From Betaproteobacteria bacterium (GTDB lineage Bacteria > Pseudomonadota > Gammaproteobacteria > Burkholderiales > Usitatibacteraceae), in contig JADJSD010000006.1 of the NCBI GenBank assembly GCA_016711875.1, forward strand, positions 62,001 to 126,000: a stretch of 64,000 nucleotides of DNA, given 5' to 3'. Shown here piece by piece: positions 1-9,229 of this stretch. The notes under the pieces are model-generated. The model saw nothing but the letters and a program-made list of their open reading frames with translations. It did no database searches and was not told the DNA's origin. How positions within the stretch are numbered: position 1 is the stretch's first letter; the number at the start of each line of letters is the position of its first letter. The position numbers and the translations under genes are program-made.

Positions 1-189
1 CAGGGGTTTCCAGTCGGCGGCGCTGCGCAGCGACGCGAGATCGGCGCACACCCAGCCGATGGAAGGCAGCACGCGCGGACCGGTGGCGGGATCGCGTCCG
101 AGCCCCGTCACTTCGTGGCCGGCCGCCTGCAGCGCGCGGGCTAGGGCGATGCCGATGAGGCCGTAGGCGCCGAGGACGAGGACTCGCAT
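1..189 (-). CDS. NAD(P)-binding epimerase/dehydratase-like protein, N-terminal fragment
   Basis: The first 63 residues of a protein that runs off the left edge. It opens with a short beta strand and a Rossmann dinucleotide loop (VLVLGAYGLIGIALARAL, GxxGxxG spacing), followed by GHEVTGLGRDP, where an arginine follows the second strand as in extended short-chain dehydrogenases that prefer NADP. That is typical of sugar-nucleotide epimerases and NAD-dependent epimerase/dehydratase proteins (PF01370 or the NAD(P)H-binding family). The catalytic Tyr-x-x-x-Lys lies outside the window, so substrate and even enzymatic activity cannot be judged. The ATG at 189 is the only good start and the frame is open to the edge. 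It is divergent from the ABC ATPase gene. Confidence 0.7.
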   Translation of the reverse strand, partial: MRVLVLGAYGLIGIALARALQAAGHEVTGLGRDPATGPRVLPSIGWVCADLASLRSAADWKPL

Positions 190-328
190 GCGGGGGCGGG
201 CGGGAGGGGGCGCCGTCATTATCCCCGCGTTTACAACCGGGGGTCCGGGCTCTATCCTGAGGGCCCAGGCGGCACTTCGGTGCCGCCTTCAATTTCCGGA
301 CCCGAGGCGACTGGCCCATGACCCACCG

Positions 329-1441
329 ATGAGCGCGAACGCACCGGCCCATTCGCCGCCCCCTCCCGTCGCCGCGCGCGAGCCCTACCTCGTTCTCTCC
401 GGCATCCGCAAGACCTTCGGCGCGTTCGAGGCGCTCAAGGACATCGACCTGCAGATCCACCAGGGCGAATTCGTCTGCTTCCTCGGACCCTCGGGCTGCG
501 GCAAGACGACGCTCCTTCGGATCATCGCCGGGCTGGAAAAGCAGACCTCGGGCACGATCCGGCAGGGCGGGCGCGACATTTCCTCGCTCGCGCCGACGAA
601 GCGCGACTACGGCATCGTCTTCCAGTCCTACGCGCTCTTTCCGAACCTCACGGTCTTCGACAACGTCGCCTACGGCCTCGTGAACCGGCGCATGCCGGGC
701 CGGGACATCGAGGCGCGCGTGGCGGAGCTGCTGAAGCTCATCGGACTGCCCGGCGCGGGACCGAAGTACCCCAATCACCTGTCGGGCGGCGAGCAGCAGC
801 GCGTGGCCCTCGCGCGGGCCCTCGCCACCTCGCCGGGCCTGCTGCTGCTCGACGAGCCGCTCTCCGCCCTCGACGCCATCGTGCGCGCGCACCTGCGCCA
901 CGAGGTCCGCGAGCTGCAGCAGCGGCTCGGCGTGACGACGATCATGGTCACGCACGACCAGGAGGAGGCGCTCACCATGGCCGACCGCATCGTCGTGATG
1001 AACCACGGCGTGATCAACCAGGTCGGCAGCCCGCTCACCGTCTATCGCGAACCCGCCACCCCGTTCGCAGCTCACTTCGTGGGCAAGGCGAACACGCTGG
1101 ATGCCGTGGTCGAGGCGCCCGGGCTCCTTCGCATCGGCGAGCGCGCCGTGGCCTGCGTCGGTGCCACCGGGCCGGCGGGCCGCGCGGTGCGCCTGTTCCT
1201 GCGCCCGGAGGACGTCGTGCCCAGCTGGATGGCCGCCCCGACCGATGAACTCGTCGATTCGATCATCGAGAAGGTCGACTTCCATGGCTCGTACTGCCTC
1301 GCGAGCATCGCGATTCCCGGGCTGGGGCAGCCGCTGACGATGTTCCTCACGCTCAACAGCGTGGGCGACCGCGGCCTGCGCGGGGGCAGCCCGCTGCAGG
1401 TGCGCATCCTGGGTGACCGGATCCGGGTCTTCGGCCCGTGA
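329..1441 (+). CDS. ABC transporter ATP-binding protein, putative 2-aminoethylphosphonate importer
   Basis: Cytoplasmic ATPase of a PotA/FbpC-like importer, about 370 residues. Walker A GPSGCGKTT lies at residues 53-61, the LSGGEQQR signature near 150, Walker B LLLLDEP near 170 and the switch histidine in VTHDQEEA. The last 100 residues form a TOBE-like regulatory domain. ATG 329 is preferred because the upstream codons, back to 188, encode low-complexity sequence unlike the family. The partner permease and receptor are on the opposite strand at 4797-7601 and resemble the PhnS2-PhnU2 proteins annotated as 2-aminoethylphosphonate importers, which is why this ATPase is given the same role. Its stop overlaps the next start (GTGA), so it is co-translated with the FAD enzyme. 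The substrate is inferred, not shown. Confidence 0.85.
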   Translation: MSANAPAHSPPPPVAAREPYLVLSGIRKTFGAFEALKDIDLQIHQGEFVCFLGPSGCGKTTLLRIIAGLEKQTSGTIRQGGRDISSLAPTKRDYGIVFQSYALFPNLTVFDNVAYGLVNRRMPGRDIEARVAELLKLIGLPGAGPKYPNHLSGGEQQRVALARALATSPGLLLLDEPLSALDAIVRAHLRHEVRELQQRLGVTTIMVTHDQEEALTMADRIVVMNHGVINQVGSPLTVYREPATPFAAHFVGKANTLDAVVEAPGLLRIGERAVACVGATGPAGRAVRLFLRPEDVVPSWMAAPTDELVDSIIEKVDFHGSYCLASIAIPGLGQPLTMFLTLNSVGDRGLRGGSPLQVRILGDRIRVFGP

Positions 1442-2676
1442 GTACGGCCCTGCCGCCGTCGGCGGCCGTCGTCATCGTGGGCGGCGGCATCCTGGGTTGC
1501 AGCATCGCATGGCACCTCGCCCGCAAGGGCCAGTCCGGACGTCATCGTCCTCGAGCGGAACGACCTGGGCTCCGGCGCCACGTCGCGGTCCGCGGGGCTG
1601 GTCGCGCGGGGCCGCCTGCACGCACCCACGATGCCGATGGTGCGCCGCACGCGCGAGGCGATGGCCGAACTCGAGTCATCCCTTGGCGAGCCCGTGGGCT
1701 TCCGAAAGGTCGGCAGCGTTCGGGTGGCCACGAGCGAGCAACGCGCCTCGGAGCTCGACACCATGAACGGGTGGTTGGCGCAGTCGGGTGTCGCCGTGCG
1801 CGGGATCGACGCCGCCGAGGCCCGCTCGCTCGTGCCGTGGCTGGACGCCTCGGGCGCGCGCCGCATCGCCTACGTCGAGGACGACGGCTACGTGGACGCC
1901 TACCAGTTCGCGAGCGCCTACGCCCGTGCGGCGCGCGCGCTCGGCGTGCGGTTCCGGGCGCGGACGGGCGTGGAGGGCCTCGTGGTCGCGAACGGCCGCG
2001 TGACCGGCGTGCGCACCGCCGCCGGCGACATCCAGGCGGGTGCCGTCGTCGATGCGGCCGGCGCCTGGGGCATCGTCCTCGCGGAAGGCGCCGGCCACGC
2101 ACTCGGGACGGCCCCCGTGCGCAGCCATTACTGGATCACCGCGACGCAGACGGACTGGCCGCGCGAGCATCCCATCGTGTACCTGCCGGATGCGCGGGCC
2201 TACGCACGGCCCGAGGTGGGCGGCCTGCTGCTGGGTGTGCAGGAACCGCAGTCGCGCACCTACGACGCGCGCGGGCTTCCGGCGGACATCGCGGACTTCC
2301 CGCTCACCGATCCGGACGATGACTTCACCGTGCTCGCGGACAACGCGCCGGCGCTGCGCCCGTACATTCCGGACCTCGATCGCCTGCCGCTCGCGCACCA
2401 CATCACGGGCCTGTCGACCTACACGCCGGACGGTCGCTTCCTCATCGGGCGGGCGGGGCCGCATGAAGGCTTCTTCGTGGCCGGCGGTTGCTGCGGCACG
2501 GGCGTTTCGGCCTCCGGCGGCATCGGCGAAGCGCTCGCGAGCGTGGTGCTGGGTGAGGCGCCCCGGTCGACCTCGCCGATTTCCGCCCGGATCGCTTCGG
2601 GGGGATCGACCCGTACGGCGAGGCGTTCCGCGAGCGCTGCGCGGCCGCGCGCGCCGGCAAGCTGCGGCGGGGCTAG
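1438..2676 (+). CDS. FAD-dependent oxidoreductase (DAO family), two frame breaks
   Basis: Flavoprotein of the D-amino-acid oxidase/glycine oxidase fold, expected to oxidise a secondary or primary amine. The N terminus has the FAD-binding VVIVGGGILGCSIAWHL. Further on come the substrate-domain segments HYWITATQTD and the C-terminal GFFVAGGCCGTGVSASGG, which binds FAD again. The GTG start overlaps the ATPase stop. Two one-base errors break the frame: an extra G at 1537-1538 and a missing G near 2565. Restoring them gives one continuous protein of about 412 residues ending at TAG 2674-2676. Sequence on both sides of each break is intact, so error rather than decay is likely. Placement next to an aminophosphonate-type importer suggests it processes the imported amine. 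DAO-fold enzymes do accompany phosphonate gene clusters, but the substrate is not readable here. Confidence 0.8.
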
Positions 2677-3518
2677 CGCCCGAGCGCGAGCAGCAGGATG
2701 CCCGAGGCCACCACGGCGGAGGCGACGACGCGCCGGGCGCCGAACGGCTCCTTCAGGAAGATCACCCCGAGGATCGCCGCGAAGATGACGCTGCTTTCGC
2801 GAAGCGCCGAGATCTGCGCCATCGGCGCGAGCGTCATCGCGTGCACGACGATCGTGTAGCCGAGCAGCATGAGCGTGCCGCCGGCGAGCCCGTGCTTCCA
2901 GTGCCGGCGCACCGCCACCGTCACCGCGCGCCCGCGCTTCGCGTAGGCCACGGCGCACACGACGACGCCGGTGAGGAAGCTCAGGGTGGCCACGTAACCC
3001 ATGGCGTTGCCCCCGCGGCGCACGCCCAGCCCGTCGATCACCGTGTAGATGGCGATGGTGAGGCCCACGCCGGAGGCCCACATCAGCGTCGCGTGGTGGT
3101 CCTTCGAGGCGTCGCGACGCCAGGCCAGGGCGAAGATGGCCACCGAGATGAGCGCGACGCCCGCGATCCCCAGGGGCGTGGGGATCTCGCGCGCCACGAC
3201 GGCGGAGATCGCGAGCACGATGAGCGGTGCGAGTCCGCGGGCCACGGGGTAGGCGAGGCTCAGGTCGCCGCGATAGGCCTTGATGAGGAAGTAGAAGTAC
3301 GTGCAGTTCACCACCCACGAGGCCAGCAGGTAGGGCCAGCTCTCGGGCGCGGGCAGTCCGGCCCACGCGATGATGCCCAGGGCCACGATCATGTTGGGCA
3401 CCTTCATGATCGCCATGGCCACCAGGCGGTCGTCGCCGGTCTTGGCGATGAGGTTCCAGCCCGCGTGCATGAGCGCGGCGAGCAGCACGAGGGCGAGGGG
3501 CAGCGGCTCGAGGGTCAT
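2673..3518 (-). CDS. DMT-superfamily (EamA) membrane transporter
   Basis: Inner-membrane protein of 281 residues with about ten hydrophobic helices in two EamA-like halves. It begins with PLALVLLAALMHAGWNLIAK, and the ALRESSVIFAAILGVIFLKE segment in the second half is the classic EamA helix with the ERxxP-like region. Family members export or import metabolites such as amino acids and nucleosides, and substrates cannot be told from sequence. Its stop shares a CTAG with the convergent flavoprotein gene. It lies 37 bases downstream of a second flavoprotein on the same strand, so it probably belongs to the operon running leftwards from 7601 and may move the product or a related amine. Confidence 0.8.
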   Translation of the reverse strand: MTLEPLPLALVLLAALMHAGWNLIAKTGDDRLVAMAIMKVPNMIVALGIIAWAGLPAPESWPYLLASWVVNCTYFYFLIKAYRGDLSLAYPVARGLAPLIVLAISAVVAREIPTPLGIAGVALISVAIFALAWRRDASKDHHATLMWASGVGLTIAIYTVIDGLGVRRGGNAMGYVATLSFLTGVVVCAVAYAKRGRAVTVAVRRHWKHGLAGGTLMLLGYTIVVHAMTLAPMAQISALRESSVIFAAILGVIFLKEPFGARRVVASAVVASGILLLALGR

Positions 3519-3555
3519 CGCGGCGCCGCGCCCGGCGGGGAAGGGCCCATCGCGA

Positions 3556-4800
3556 TCAGAAGCGGTCGGGCGAGTAGGGCGAGGGATCGATGAACGGCGT
3601 GCGGCCGGCCATGAAGTCCGCGATGAGGCGGCCGGTGACCGGGCCGCTGGTCATCCCGTTGTGCCCGTGGCCGTAGGCGACGAACAGTCCCGGCAGCCCC
3701 CGCGGCGAGCCGATGGCCGGCAGCGAATCCGGCAGGCAGGGGCGGTGCCCCATCCATTCGGTGAACTTCTCCGTGCGCACGGCCGGATAGACCTCGCGCA
3801 CCTGCTCGAGGAGGCGGCGCGCCCGGCGGAAGTTGGGGGGCGCCTCGAGGCCGGCGAATTCCACCGTCCCGGCGACCCGAAGGCCGCCTTCCATCGGCGT
3901 CGCGTAATACTTGCCTTCGGAGACGGCGACGGGAACGCGCGGGGTCACGCCCGCGTCCTGGATCGTGACGTGGTAGCCGCGCTGCGTCTCGAGCGGGATG
4001 CGCACGCCCAGCGGTGCGACCAGGGGCGTCGACCAGGCGCCCGCCGCGACCACCACCCGGTCGGCGTCGATCGCCCGCCCACCCTCCAGCATCACGCGAA
4101 GGCCGCCCGAAGGGCCGCGCGCCTGCGTGCGGACGGCCTGCTTCTCGATGCGACCGCCGTCGGCGACGAACTGCGCCGCGAGCACCTGTACCAGGCGGTG
4201 CGGATTGGCGACGTAGCCGTGGTCCGGGATCAGCATCGCGTGGGTGAATTGCGGGGCGAGCGCCGGTTCGATCTCGCGTAGCTCCGCGCCGTGCACCGGC
4301 CGGCATTCGCCGCCGCGGTCGGTGCGGATCGTCCAGTCCGAACGGCTCGCCTCGAAGGCCTTCTCGCTGCGGTACACGTTGAGCGTGCCCGAGCGATGGA
4401 TGAGATCGCCGCAGCGGGCGTTCGCCACGAGCGGCTCGTAGCAGTCGTAGACGTGACGGTGCAGCGCCCTGAGCCCGTCGGCGATCTTCCCCACGCGGGC
4501 CGCTCGCGCGGAGAGGGTGAATCGCACGAGCCAGGGGAAGACCTTGAGGAAGTAGGCCGGGCGGATCGTGAGGGGGCCTTCGGGATCGGAAAGCCATCCG
4601 GGAATCTTGCCGAAAACGCCGGGCATCGCGATGGGGATGCAACTGCCGGGGCTCAGGGCGCCGGCGTTGCCCATGGAGGTGCCCTCGCCGGGACCGTCGC
4701 GCTCGAGTAGAAGCACCTCGTGACCTTCGCGGCGCAGGTACGACGCGCACGAGACGCCGACAATGCCGGCGCCGATGACGACGATGGCGCGCGCGCTCAC
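3556..4800 (-). CDS. FAD-dependent amino-acid dehydrogenase (DadA-like)
   Basis: A 414-residue flavoprotein resembling the small subunit of D-amino-acid dehydrogenase. The N-terminal IVVIGAGIVGVSCASYL binds FAD, SMGNAGALSPG matches the DadA loop after the second strand, and the C terminus carries WMGHRPCLPDSLPAIG and YGHGHNGMTSGP, which close over FAD in this family. The start is the GTG at 4800, overlapping the permease stop by four bases, so it is translationally coupled to the transporter. This is the second DAO-fold enzyme in the locus and is not a recent copy of the first. It probably oxidises an amino compound brought in by the importer, passing electrons to the membrane. The exact substrate is unknown. 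Confidence 0.85.
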   Translation of the reverse strand: MSARAIVVIGAGIVGVSCASYLRREGHEVLLLERDGPGEGTSMGNAGALSPGSCIPIAMPGVFGKIPGWLSDPEGPLTIRPAYFLKVFPWLVRFTLSARAARVGKIADGLRALHRHVYDCYEPLVANARCGDLIHRSGTLNVYRSEKAFEASRSDWTIRTDRGGECRPVHGAELREIEPALAPQFTHAMLIPDHGYVANPHRLVQVLAAQFVADGGRIEKQAVRTQARGPSGGLRVMLEGGRAIDADRVVVAAGAWSTPLVAPLGVRIPLETQRGYHVTIQDAGVTPRVPVAVSEGKYYATPMEGGLRVAGTVEFAGLEAPPNFRRARRLLEQVREVYPAVRTEKFTEWMGHRPCLPDSLPAIGSPRGLPGLFVAYGHGHNGMTSGPVTGRLIADFMAGRTPFIDPSPYSPDRF

Positions 4801-6487
4801 GGGGCCCGCCAGGCCAGCGTGCGGCGATGGATGCCGCGGGTGAGCAGGAAGTGGAGGATGCGAGCCGCCACGCAGGTGCCCGAGATGACCACGGCCATCG
4901 CGATGGCCTGCGCGAACTCGCCCGCGTCGTCCATGTTGAGCACCGCGACCGAAGCGATGCTCGTGTTGGTCGAGTAGAGGAAGACGACGGCCGAGCCGGT
5001 CGTCATCGCGGGCGGAGTAGTAGACCGAAACGTCCAGGATGGCGGTCATCGTGAGCGGGACCGTCACCCGCCAGAGCGTGCGGTACCGGGGCGCCTGCAG
5101 CGAATCGGAACCGCCTCGAAATCGGGTCGACCTGCTTGAGTGCGGTGAGCATGGTGAAGTGGGTGACGGAGTAGTAGTGGATGATCGTGACCAGCACCAG
5201 GATCGTCATGCTGCCGTACAGCAGGCCGAGGGGGTTGCCGGGCTTGTTGAAGAAGAAGATGTACGCGAGGCCCAGCACGAGGCCGGGGACGGCCATCGGG
5301 GTGACCGCGAGCGCCTGGATCACCTGGCGCACGCGCGGCAGGTCGCGGCTCTTCTCCACGAGGTACGCGCCCAGGAACACGATGGCCGTTCCCGCCACCG
5401 CCGTGCAGGTGGCGAGCGTGAGGCTGTTTCGGTAGGCCTGCCACCCGCCGCCGGCCGCGAGGTCGAAGTTGTAGTGCTTGAGCGTGAGGCCGAGGTTGTA
5501 GGGCCAGAACTTGATGAAGGAACTCGCGACGGCCACGGCGAGCACGCCGACGATGCACAGCGCGATGGCCGCGCAGGCGAGGAACATGACCGTGTCGAAC
5601 GCGCGCCGCGGGGCGGGCTCGTAGGGCACGGCGCGACCGGACATCATGGCCACCTGCCGCTTCTGCACGAGGCGCGTGAAGAGAAACGTGATCGCCGCCG
5701 CCGCGAGCAGCAGCACGCTCACCACCGAACCCATCTCGAAGTTCTGCTGCCCGATCACCTGCTTGTAGATGTCGGTGGCGAGCACCTGGTACTTGCCGCC
5801 GATCACCTTCGGGATGCCGAAGTCCGTGATCGAGAGCATGAAGGAGACGATCGACGCGCTGATGAGGCCGTACTTGGCCGCGGGCAGCGTGAGCGTGAGG
5901 AAGACGCGCAGCCGGCTCGTGCCCAGGGACTCGGCGGCTTCGAAGTGGCGGCGGTCCGCGAGGCCGAGCGCCGTGCTGATCACGATGAAGGTGTGCGGGA
6001 AATGCGCGAAGGTCATGCCGATCACGATCCCGATCGGGCCGTAGATGGAGTGGCCGAAGAGCAGGTCCTTGAGGATGCCCTGGTTGCCGAACAGCTGCAC
6101 GAGCGAGAGTGCGAAGAGCAGGCTGGGGGTGAGCAGGGGGATGAGCGCGATCCCGCGGAAGAGCCTCTTGAAGGGCATGCAGGAGCGGTGGATGCCGTAG
6201 GCGTAGAGAAAGGCGAGCGGGATGGTGACGATCGTGCTCACGACGCCGATCACCAGCGTGTTGGCGATCGACTCCAGCGGCGCCGCCGAGGAGAAATAGA
6301 GCGCGTAGTTGGCGAGCCCGACGAAGTTGCCGCGGGCGTCCTGCAGGCTCTTCACGACCATCAGCGCGAGCGGCACGGCGAGGCCGAGCACCAGGAACGC
6401 GGCGATCGCGAGCGTGAGGCCCTTCATGCGAAGGGCGCTGAAATCCACGGCGGAGGCGGCGGGAGCGGGCAGCGGCGGGGCGGACAT
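4797..6487 (-). CDS. ABC transporter permease, fused double-domain (PhnU2/FbpB-like), frame-broken
   Basis: Inner-membrane permease with two BPD_transp_1 domains in one chain of about 563 residues, each with the EAA-type loop (first copy: FEAAESLGTSRLRVFLTLTLP). The architecture matches iron(III) and 2-aminoethylphosphonate importers that work with a single fused permease. The last 80 residues are disturbed. Bases appear to be missing at two places between 5113 and 5125, and one base is extra near 5010-5025, after which the C-terminal helix (TTGSAVVFLYSTNTS to the stop at 4797) resumes in another frame. All three are small indels in otherwise family-like sequence, so sequencing error is likely. 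It is transcribed after the receptor at 6552-7601 and coupled to the downstream dehydrogenase. Confidence 0.8.
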
Positions 6488-6551
6488 GGCGTTCGGGGCA
6501 AGCGAGACGGCCCGGTTCCGCGGGGGAGCCGGGCCGCGGCGGGGGCGGGCG

Positions 6552-7601
6552 CTACTTCTTGGTCGGATCGGCCTTCGAGCCGTAGCGCTTCTCCCACTCG
6601 GCGAGGATGCGGGCGCGGTTCTTGGCCGCCCACGCGAAGTCCTGCTTCATGATGCGCTCGTCCATGTTCTTGTCCAGGTGCGCCAGCGGCTTGGCGAAGC
6701 CGGGGATGGCGGCGATGGCGCGGGTGGAGCCGTAGAGCCGGTTGGCTTCCTCGGTGACGCCCCAGTCCATGAGGCGCCGGGCGGCCTCCGCCTTTTTCGT
6801 GCCCTTGATGATGGCCATGGCATTCATGTCCCAGCCCAGGCCGTCCTTCGGCATGATGACGTCGATGGGCGCGCCTTCTTCCTTCAGGCGGGAGCCGCGC
6901 ACGTCGAAGCCCAGGCCGATGAGGTATTCGCCCTTTGCGGCCACGGCCGCCGGCGCCGAGCCCGAGTGCATGTAGCGCGCCACGTTCTGGTGCAGCGCAT
7001 CCATGAACTTCCAGCCCTCGGCCTCGCCGTAGAGTTGGAGCCACGCGGAGACGTACATGAAGCCCGTGCCCGACGAGGCCGGGTGGGACATCACGACCTG
7101 GCCCTTGTAGGCGGGGTTCGCGAGGTCCTTCCAGGTGACCGGCTTGGGCGCGTTCTTCTTCTTCGCCTCGGCCTCGTTGAAGATGATGGCGCAGATCCAG
7201 CCGGAGTTGCCGAGCCACTTGGGCGGATTGGCGGGGTCGCGGAACTTCGGCGAAAGCTTCTCGACGCCCTTGGGCGCGTAGGGCGCGAGCAGGTCCATGT
7301 CCTCGAGGACGAGCAGGCTGGTGACGGCGAGGCCCCAGACCACGTCGGCGCGCGGGTTCTCCTTTTCGGCGATGAGCTTGGCCGTGACGACGCCCGTGGA
7401 ATCGCGCACCCAGTTGATCGTGATGTCGGGATTGGCCTTCTCGAAGGCGGCCTTGTAGGCCTTCAGGTCGTCGTTCTCGTAGGCCGTGTAGACCGTGAGC
7501 TCCGTGGCGGCGAGCGCCGCCGGCGATACGACGAGCGCGAGGCACGCCAGCAGGGAACGAACGAAACCGGATGTTGCGAACCGCCGAATGCCTGCCTGCA
7601 T
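6552..7601 (-). CDS. Periplasmic substrate-binding protein, putative 2-aminoethylphosphonate receptor
   Basis: Secreted receptor of 349 residues. A long signal peptide ends near SPAALAATELTVYTAYEN. The rest is a type-2 periplasmic binding fold of the Fe(III)/AEP group: TGVVTAKLIAEKENPRADV and VMSHPASSGTGFMYVSAWL are strongly like the PhnS2/AepX receptors of Burkholderia and relatives. The ATG at 7601 has GGGAGG seven bases upstream. It is the first gene of the leftward operon, with the permease, dehydrogenase and DMT transporter following. The putative ligand, 2-aminoethylphosphonate or an N-alkyl derivative, is inferred from family resemblance and from the amine oxidases in the locus. No phosphonatase (phnX) or transaminase (phnW) gene is in the window. 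Confidence 0.82.
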   Translation of the reverse strand: MQAGIRRFATSGFVRSLLACLALVVSPAALAATELTVYTAYENDDLKAYKAAFEKANPDITINWVRDSTGVVTAKLIAEKENPRADVVWGLAVTSLLVLEDMDLLAPYAPKGVEKLSPKFRDPANPPKWLGNSGWICAIIFNEAEAKKKNAPKPVTWKDLANPAYKGQVVMSHPASSGTGFMYVSAWLQLYGEAEGWKFMDALHQNVARYMHSGSAPAAVAAKGEYLIGLGFDVRGSRLKEEGAPIDVIMPKDGLGWDMNAMAIIKGTKKAEAARRLMDWGVTEEANRLYGSTRAIAAIPGFAKPLAHLDKNMDERIMKQDFAWAAKNRARILAEWEKRYGSKADPTKK

Positions 7602-7799
7602 GTGCCGCCTCCCGAAGTCTTTTCTGATGGTTTGGACGTCGATGCCATGGGCCCGCGCGCCGCGATGCAAGGACTCGGCCGGGCCGGTTCTGTATACCAC
7701 GGGACCCGTCGCGTGTCTCGGCCGGACGGACCCTTCTGGGGAGCCCGCGGCCTGTGACAGAATCCGTGTCCACGAGAACCTGCCGCCATCGTCCCGCCC

Positions 7800-8369
7800 G
7801 TGCCCCGTGCCCTGCTCTTCGCCGCCGCGCTCCTTGCCTGCGGGCCCGTCCTGGCGGCGGATCCCGAATTCCGGCGCATCTCCGTCGTGCCGAGCGCCGA
7901 GGGCTACGCGTGCGATTCCGAGATGGTGATCCCCGTGCCCCCCGCGCTCGCGTGGGAGGTGATGACGGATTTCGATTCGATGGCGCGGTGGGTGCCCAAC
8001 CTGCGATCGAGCCGGGTGCTCATGCGCCAGGGGGCGGTGGTTCACGTCGAGCAGGTCGGCATCGCGGCCTTCGGGCCGCTCAGTTTCGATTTCACGATGG
8101 TCCGGCGGCTGGAGCTGGAGCCGCCCCACCACATCGCCGCGGAGCAGGTGCGCGGAACGCTCCGGCGCTACCGCTCGACCATCCGCCTCCTGCCCGACAA
8201 GGCCGGCACGCGGCTGACCTATCGCGTGGACCTGGAGCCGGGCCTGCTCGTGGGCGCGATCCTGTCGCGGGACTTCATCGAGCACGAGATCCGCGAGCAG
8301 TTCGGGGCGATCGCGAAGGAGATGGTGCGGCGGCATTCCGAACGGCACGGGTTGGTGTCGGGCGCCTGA
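7800..8369 (+). CDS. Secreted SRPBCC/polyketide-cyclase-like protein
   Basis: Small protein of 189 residues with a signal peptide (MPRALLFAAALLACGPVLAA) and a START/SRPBCC fold: VIPVPPALAWEVMTDFDSMARWVP is a typical opening strand and helix of coenzyme-Q-binding COQ10/polyketide-cyclase proteins, longer motifs being spread over residues 35-150. These bind hydrophobic ligands, and an exported member might handle lipids in the periplasm. The start is a GTG at 7800; no strong Shine-Dalgarno is seen. Its 3' end overlaps the antisense 3' end of the CRP-type regulator by 95 bases. No functional link to either neighbouring cluster is evident. Confidence 0.7.
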   Translation: MPRALLFAAALLACGPVLAADPEFRRISVVPSAEGYACDSEMVIPVPPALAWEVMTDFDSMARWVPNLRSSRVLMRQGAVVHVEQVGIAAFGPLSFDFTMVRRLELEPPHHIAAEQVRGTLRRYRSTIRLLPDKAGTRLTYRVDLEPGLLVGAILSRDFIEHEIREQFGAIAKEMVRRHSERHGLVSGA

Positions 8370-9096
8370 CAGCCGTCTTCACGATCGTCGACCTTTCCGC
8401 GACTTCCATCCGTTCGATCAACGCCGTCAGGCCTGCGGGGTCACGCAGAACCAGTGCCCGACCTTCCTGGGCAAGCCATCCTGCGCGCGCATACTCCCGC
8501 AGCGCCTTGTTCACCGTCTGCCGCGAAGCGCCGATCATGTTCGCGAGCTCCTGGTGGCTTATGTTCACGCGGAAGCGTACGCCCGTGGCGGACACGTCAC
8601 CCCAGTTCTGCGCGAGGCGCAGCAGCATTCGCGCGAGCCGCGTCTCGACCTTCTGCGATGCCTTGTCCGCGAGCGAGTCGCAGGCGAGCCGTAACCGCGC
8701 GCTCAGCAGCTTGATCACGTTGAGCGCGATCCTGGGATGGGCCTGAAGTACCTCCTCGAAGGCGCTGCGAGACATCGAAAACACCACGGAGCGTTCGACG
8801 GCTTGGCCGGAGACCGATTGCTCTCCCGCCCCCGCGAGGCCTCCCGCGCCGAACAGGTCGCCGGGCACGCAGAACCAGAAGATGGTGATCGACCCCTTGG
8901 GCGCGAGATGGTAGATGCGGATGAGGCCGCTCTCCAGGAAGAAGACGCGATTGGCCACGTCGTTCGCGCGGAATACGTGCTCGCCGCGACGGTAGTCACG
9001 CCGTTCCGCGCGCTGGAGAAGCGCCTGCCGGCCCTCGGGCGATACGTGGTCGAAGAGGTTGATCTTGTTCCAGTACCACGGGTTGATGAGGGACAC
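8275..9096 (-). CDS. CRP/FNR-family transcriptional regulator
   Basis: Regulator of 273 residues: N-terminal cNMP-binding jelly roll (residues about 10-130), long dimer helix, then a Crp-type helix-turn-helix with NISHQELANMIGASRQTVNK near 190-210. In the phosphate-binding cassette the usual FGE is FGAGG and the usual arginine is absent, so it probably does not bind cAMP. There are no FNR-type cysteines at the N terminus. Relative to E. coli CRP the recognition helix has Gln for Glu181 and Lys for Arg185, consistent with an altered operator. The GTG at 9096 follows GGAGATCCC. It is divergent from the one-carbon operon, and two dyads of CRP geometry lie between them, so I infer autoregulation plus control of that operon. 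The basic C-terminal tail past about residue 240 is antisense to the neighbour and may be an artefact of a late frameshift. Confidence 0.85.
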   Translation of the reverse strand: MSLINPWYWNKINLFDHVSPEGRQALLQRAERRDYRRGEHVFRANDVANRVFFLESGLIRIYHLAPKGSITIFWFCVPGDLFGAGGLAGAGEQSVSGQAVERSVVFSMSRSAFEEVLQAHPRIALNVIKLLSARLRLACDSLADKASQKVETRLARMLLRLAQNWGDVSATGVRFRVNISHQELANMIGASRQTVNKALREYARAGWLAQEGRALVLRDPAGLTALIERMEVAERSTIVKTAVRRPTPTRAVRNAAAPSPSRSPRTARGSRAR

Positions 9097-9111
9097 TCGG
9101 GATCTCCATTC

Positions 9112-9127
9112 TGTCGTTCTCGCGACA
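9112..9127. promoter_or_regulatory. CRP-family operator 1, TGTCG-N6-CGACA
   Basis: An inverted repeat TGTCG TTCTCG CGACA with the same half-site length and six-base spacer as the CRP consensus TGTGA-N6-TCACA. Its centre is about 23 bases upstream of the regulator's GTG start, a position suited to autorepression. The second copy lies 32 bases away, about three helical turns, so two dimers could sit on the same face of the DNA. That the adjacent regulator binds here is inference. Confidence 0.6.
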
Positions 9128-9143
9128 CTTGACGTGCAAAACC

Positions 9144-9159
9144 TGTCGCTTTCGCGACA
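9144..9159. promoter_or_regulatory. CRP-family operator 2, TGTCG-N6-CGACA
   Basis: Second copy of the dyad (TGTCG CTTTCG CGACA, with an extra outer C/G pair). An AAGAAT at 9181-9186 could serve as a -10 box for the rightward operon. A transcript start near 9193 would put this dyad at about -41.5, the class II activator position for CRP-family proteins. The dyad is plainly visible; the promoter assignment is a guess. Confidence 0.6.
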
Positions 9160-9229
9160 GATATTAGCAGGCAACGGGCGAAGAATCTGCGGCGTCCCCA
9201 ACCGGAAACGCACCCCCGAGGAGAGCCCC

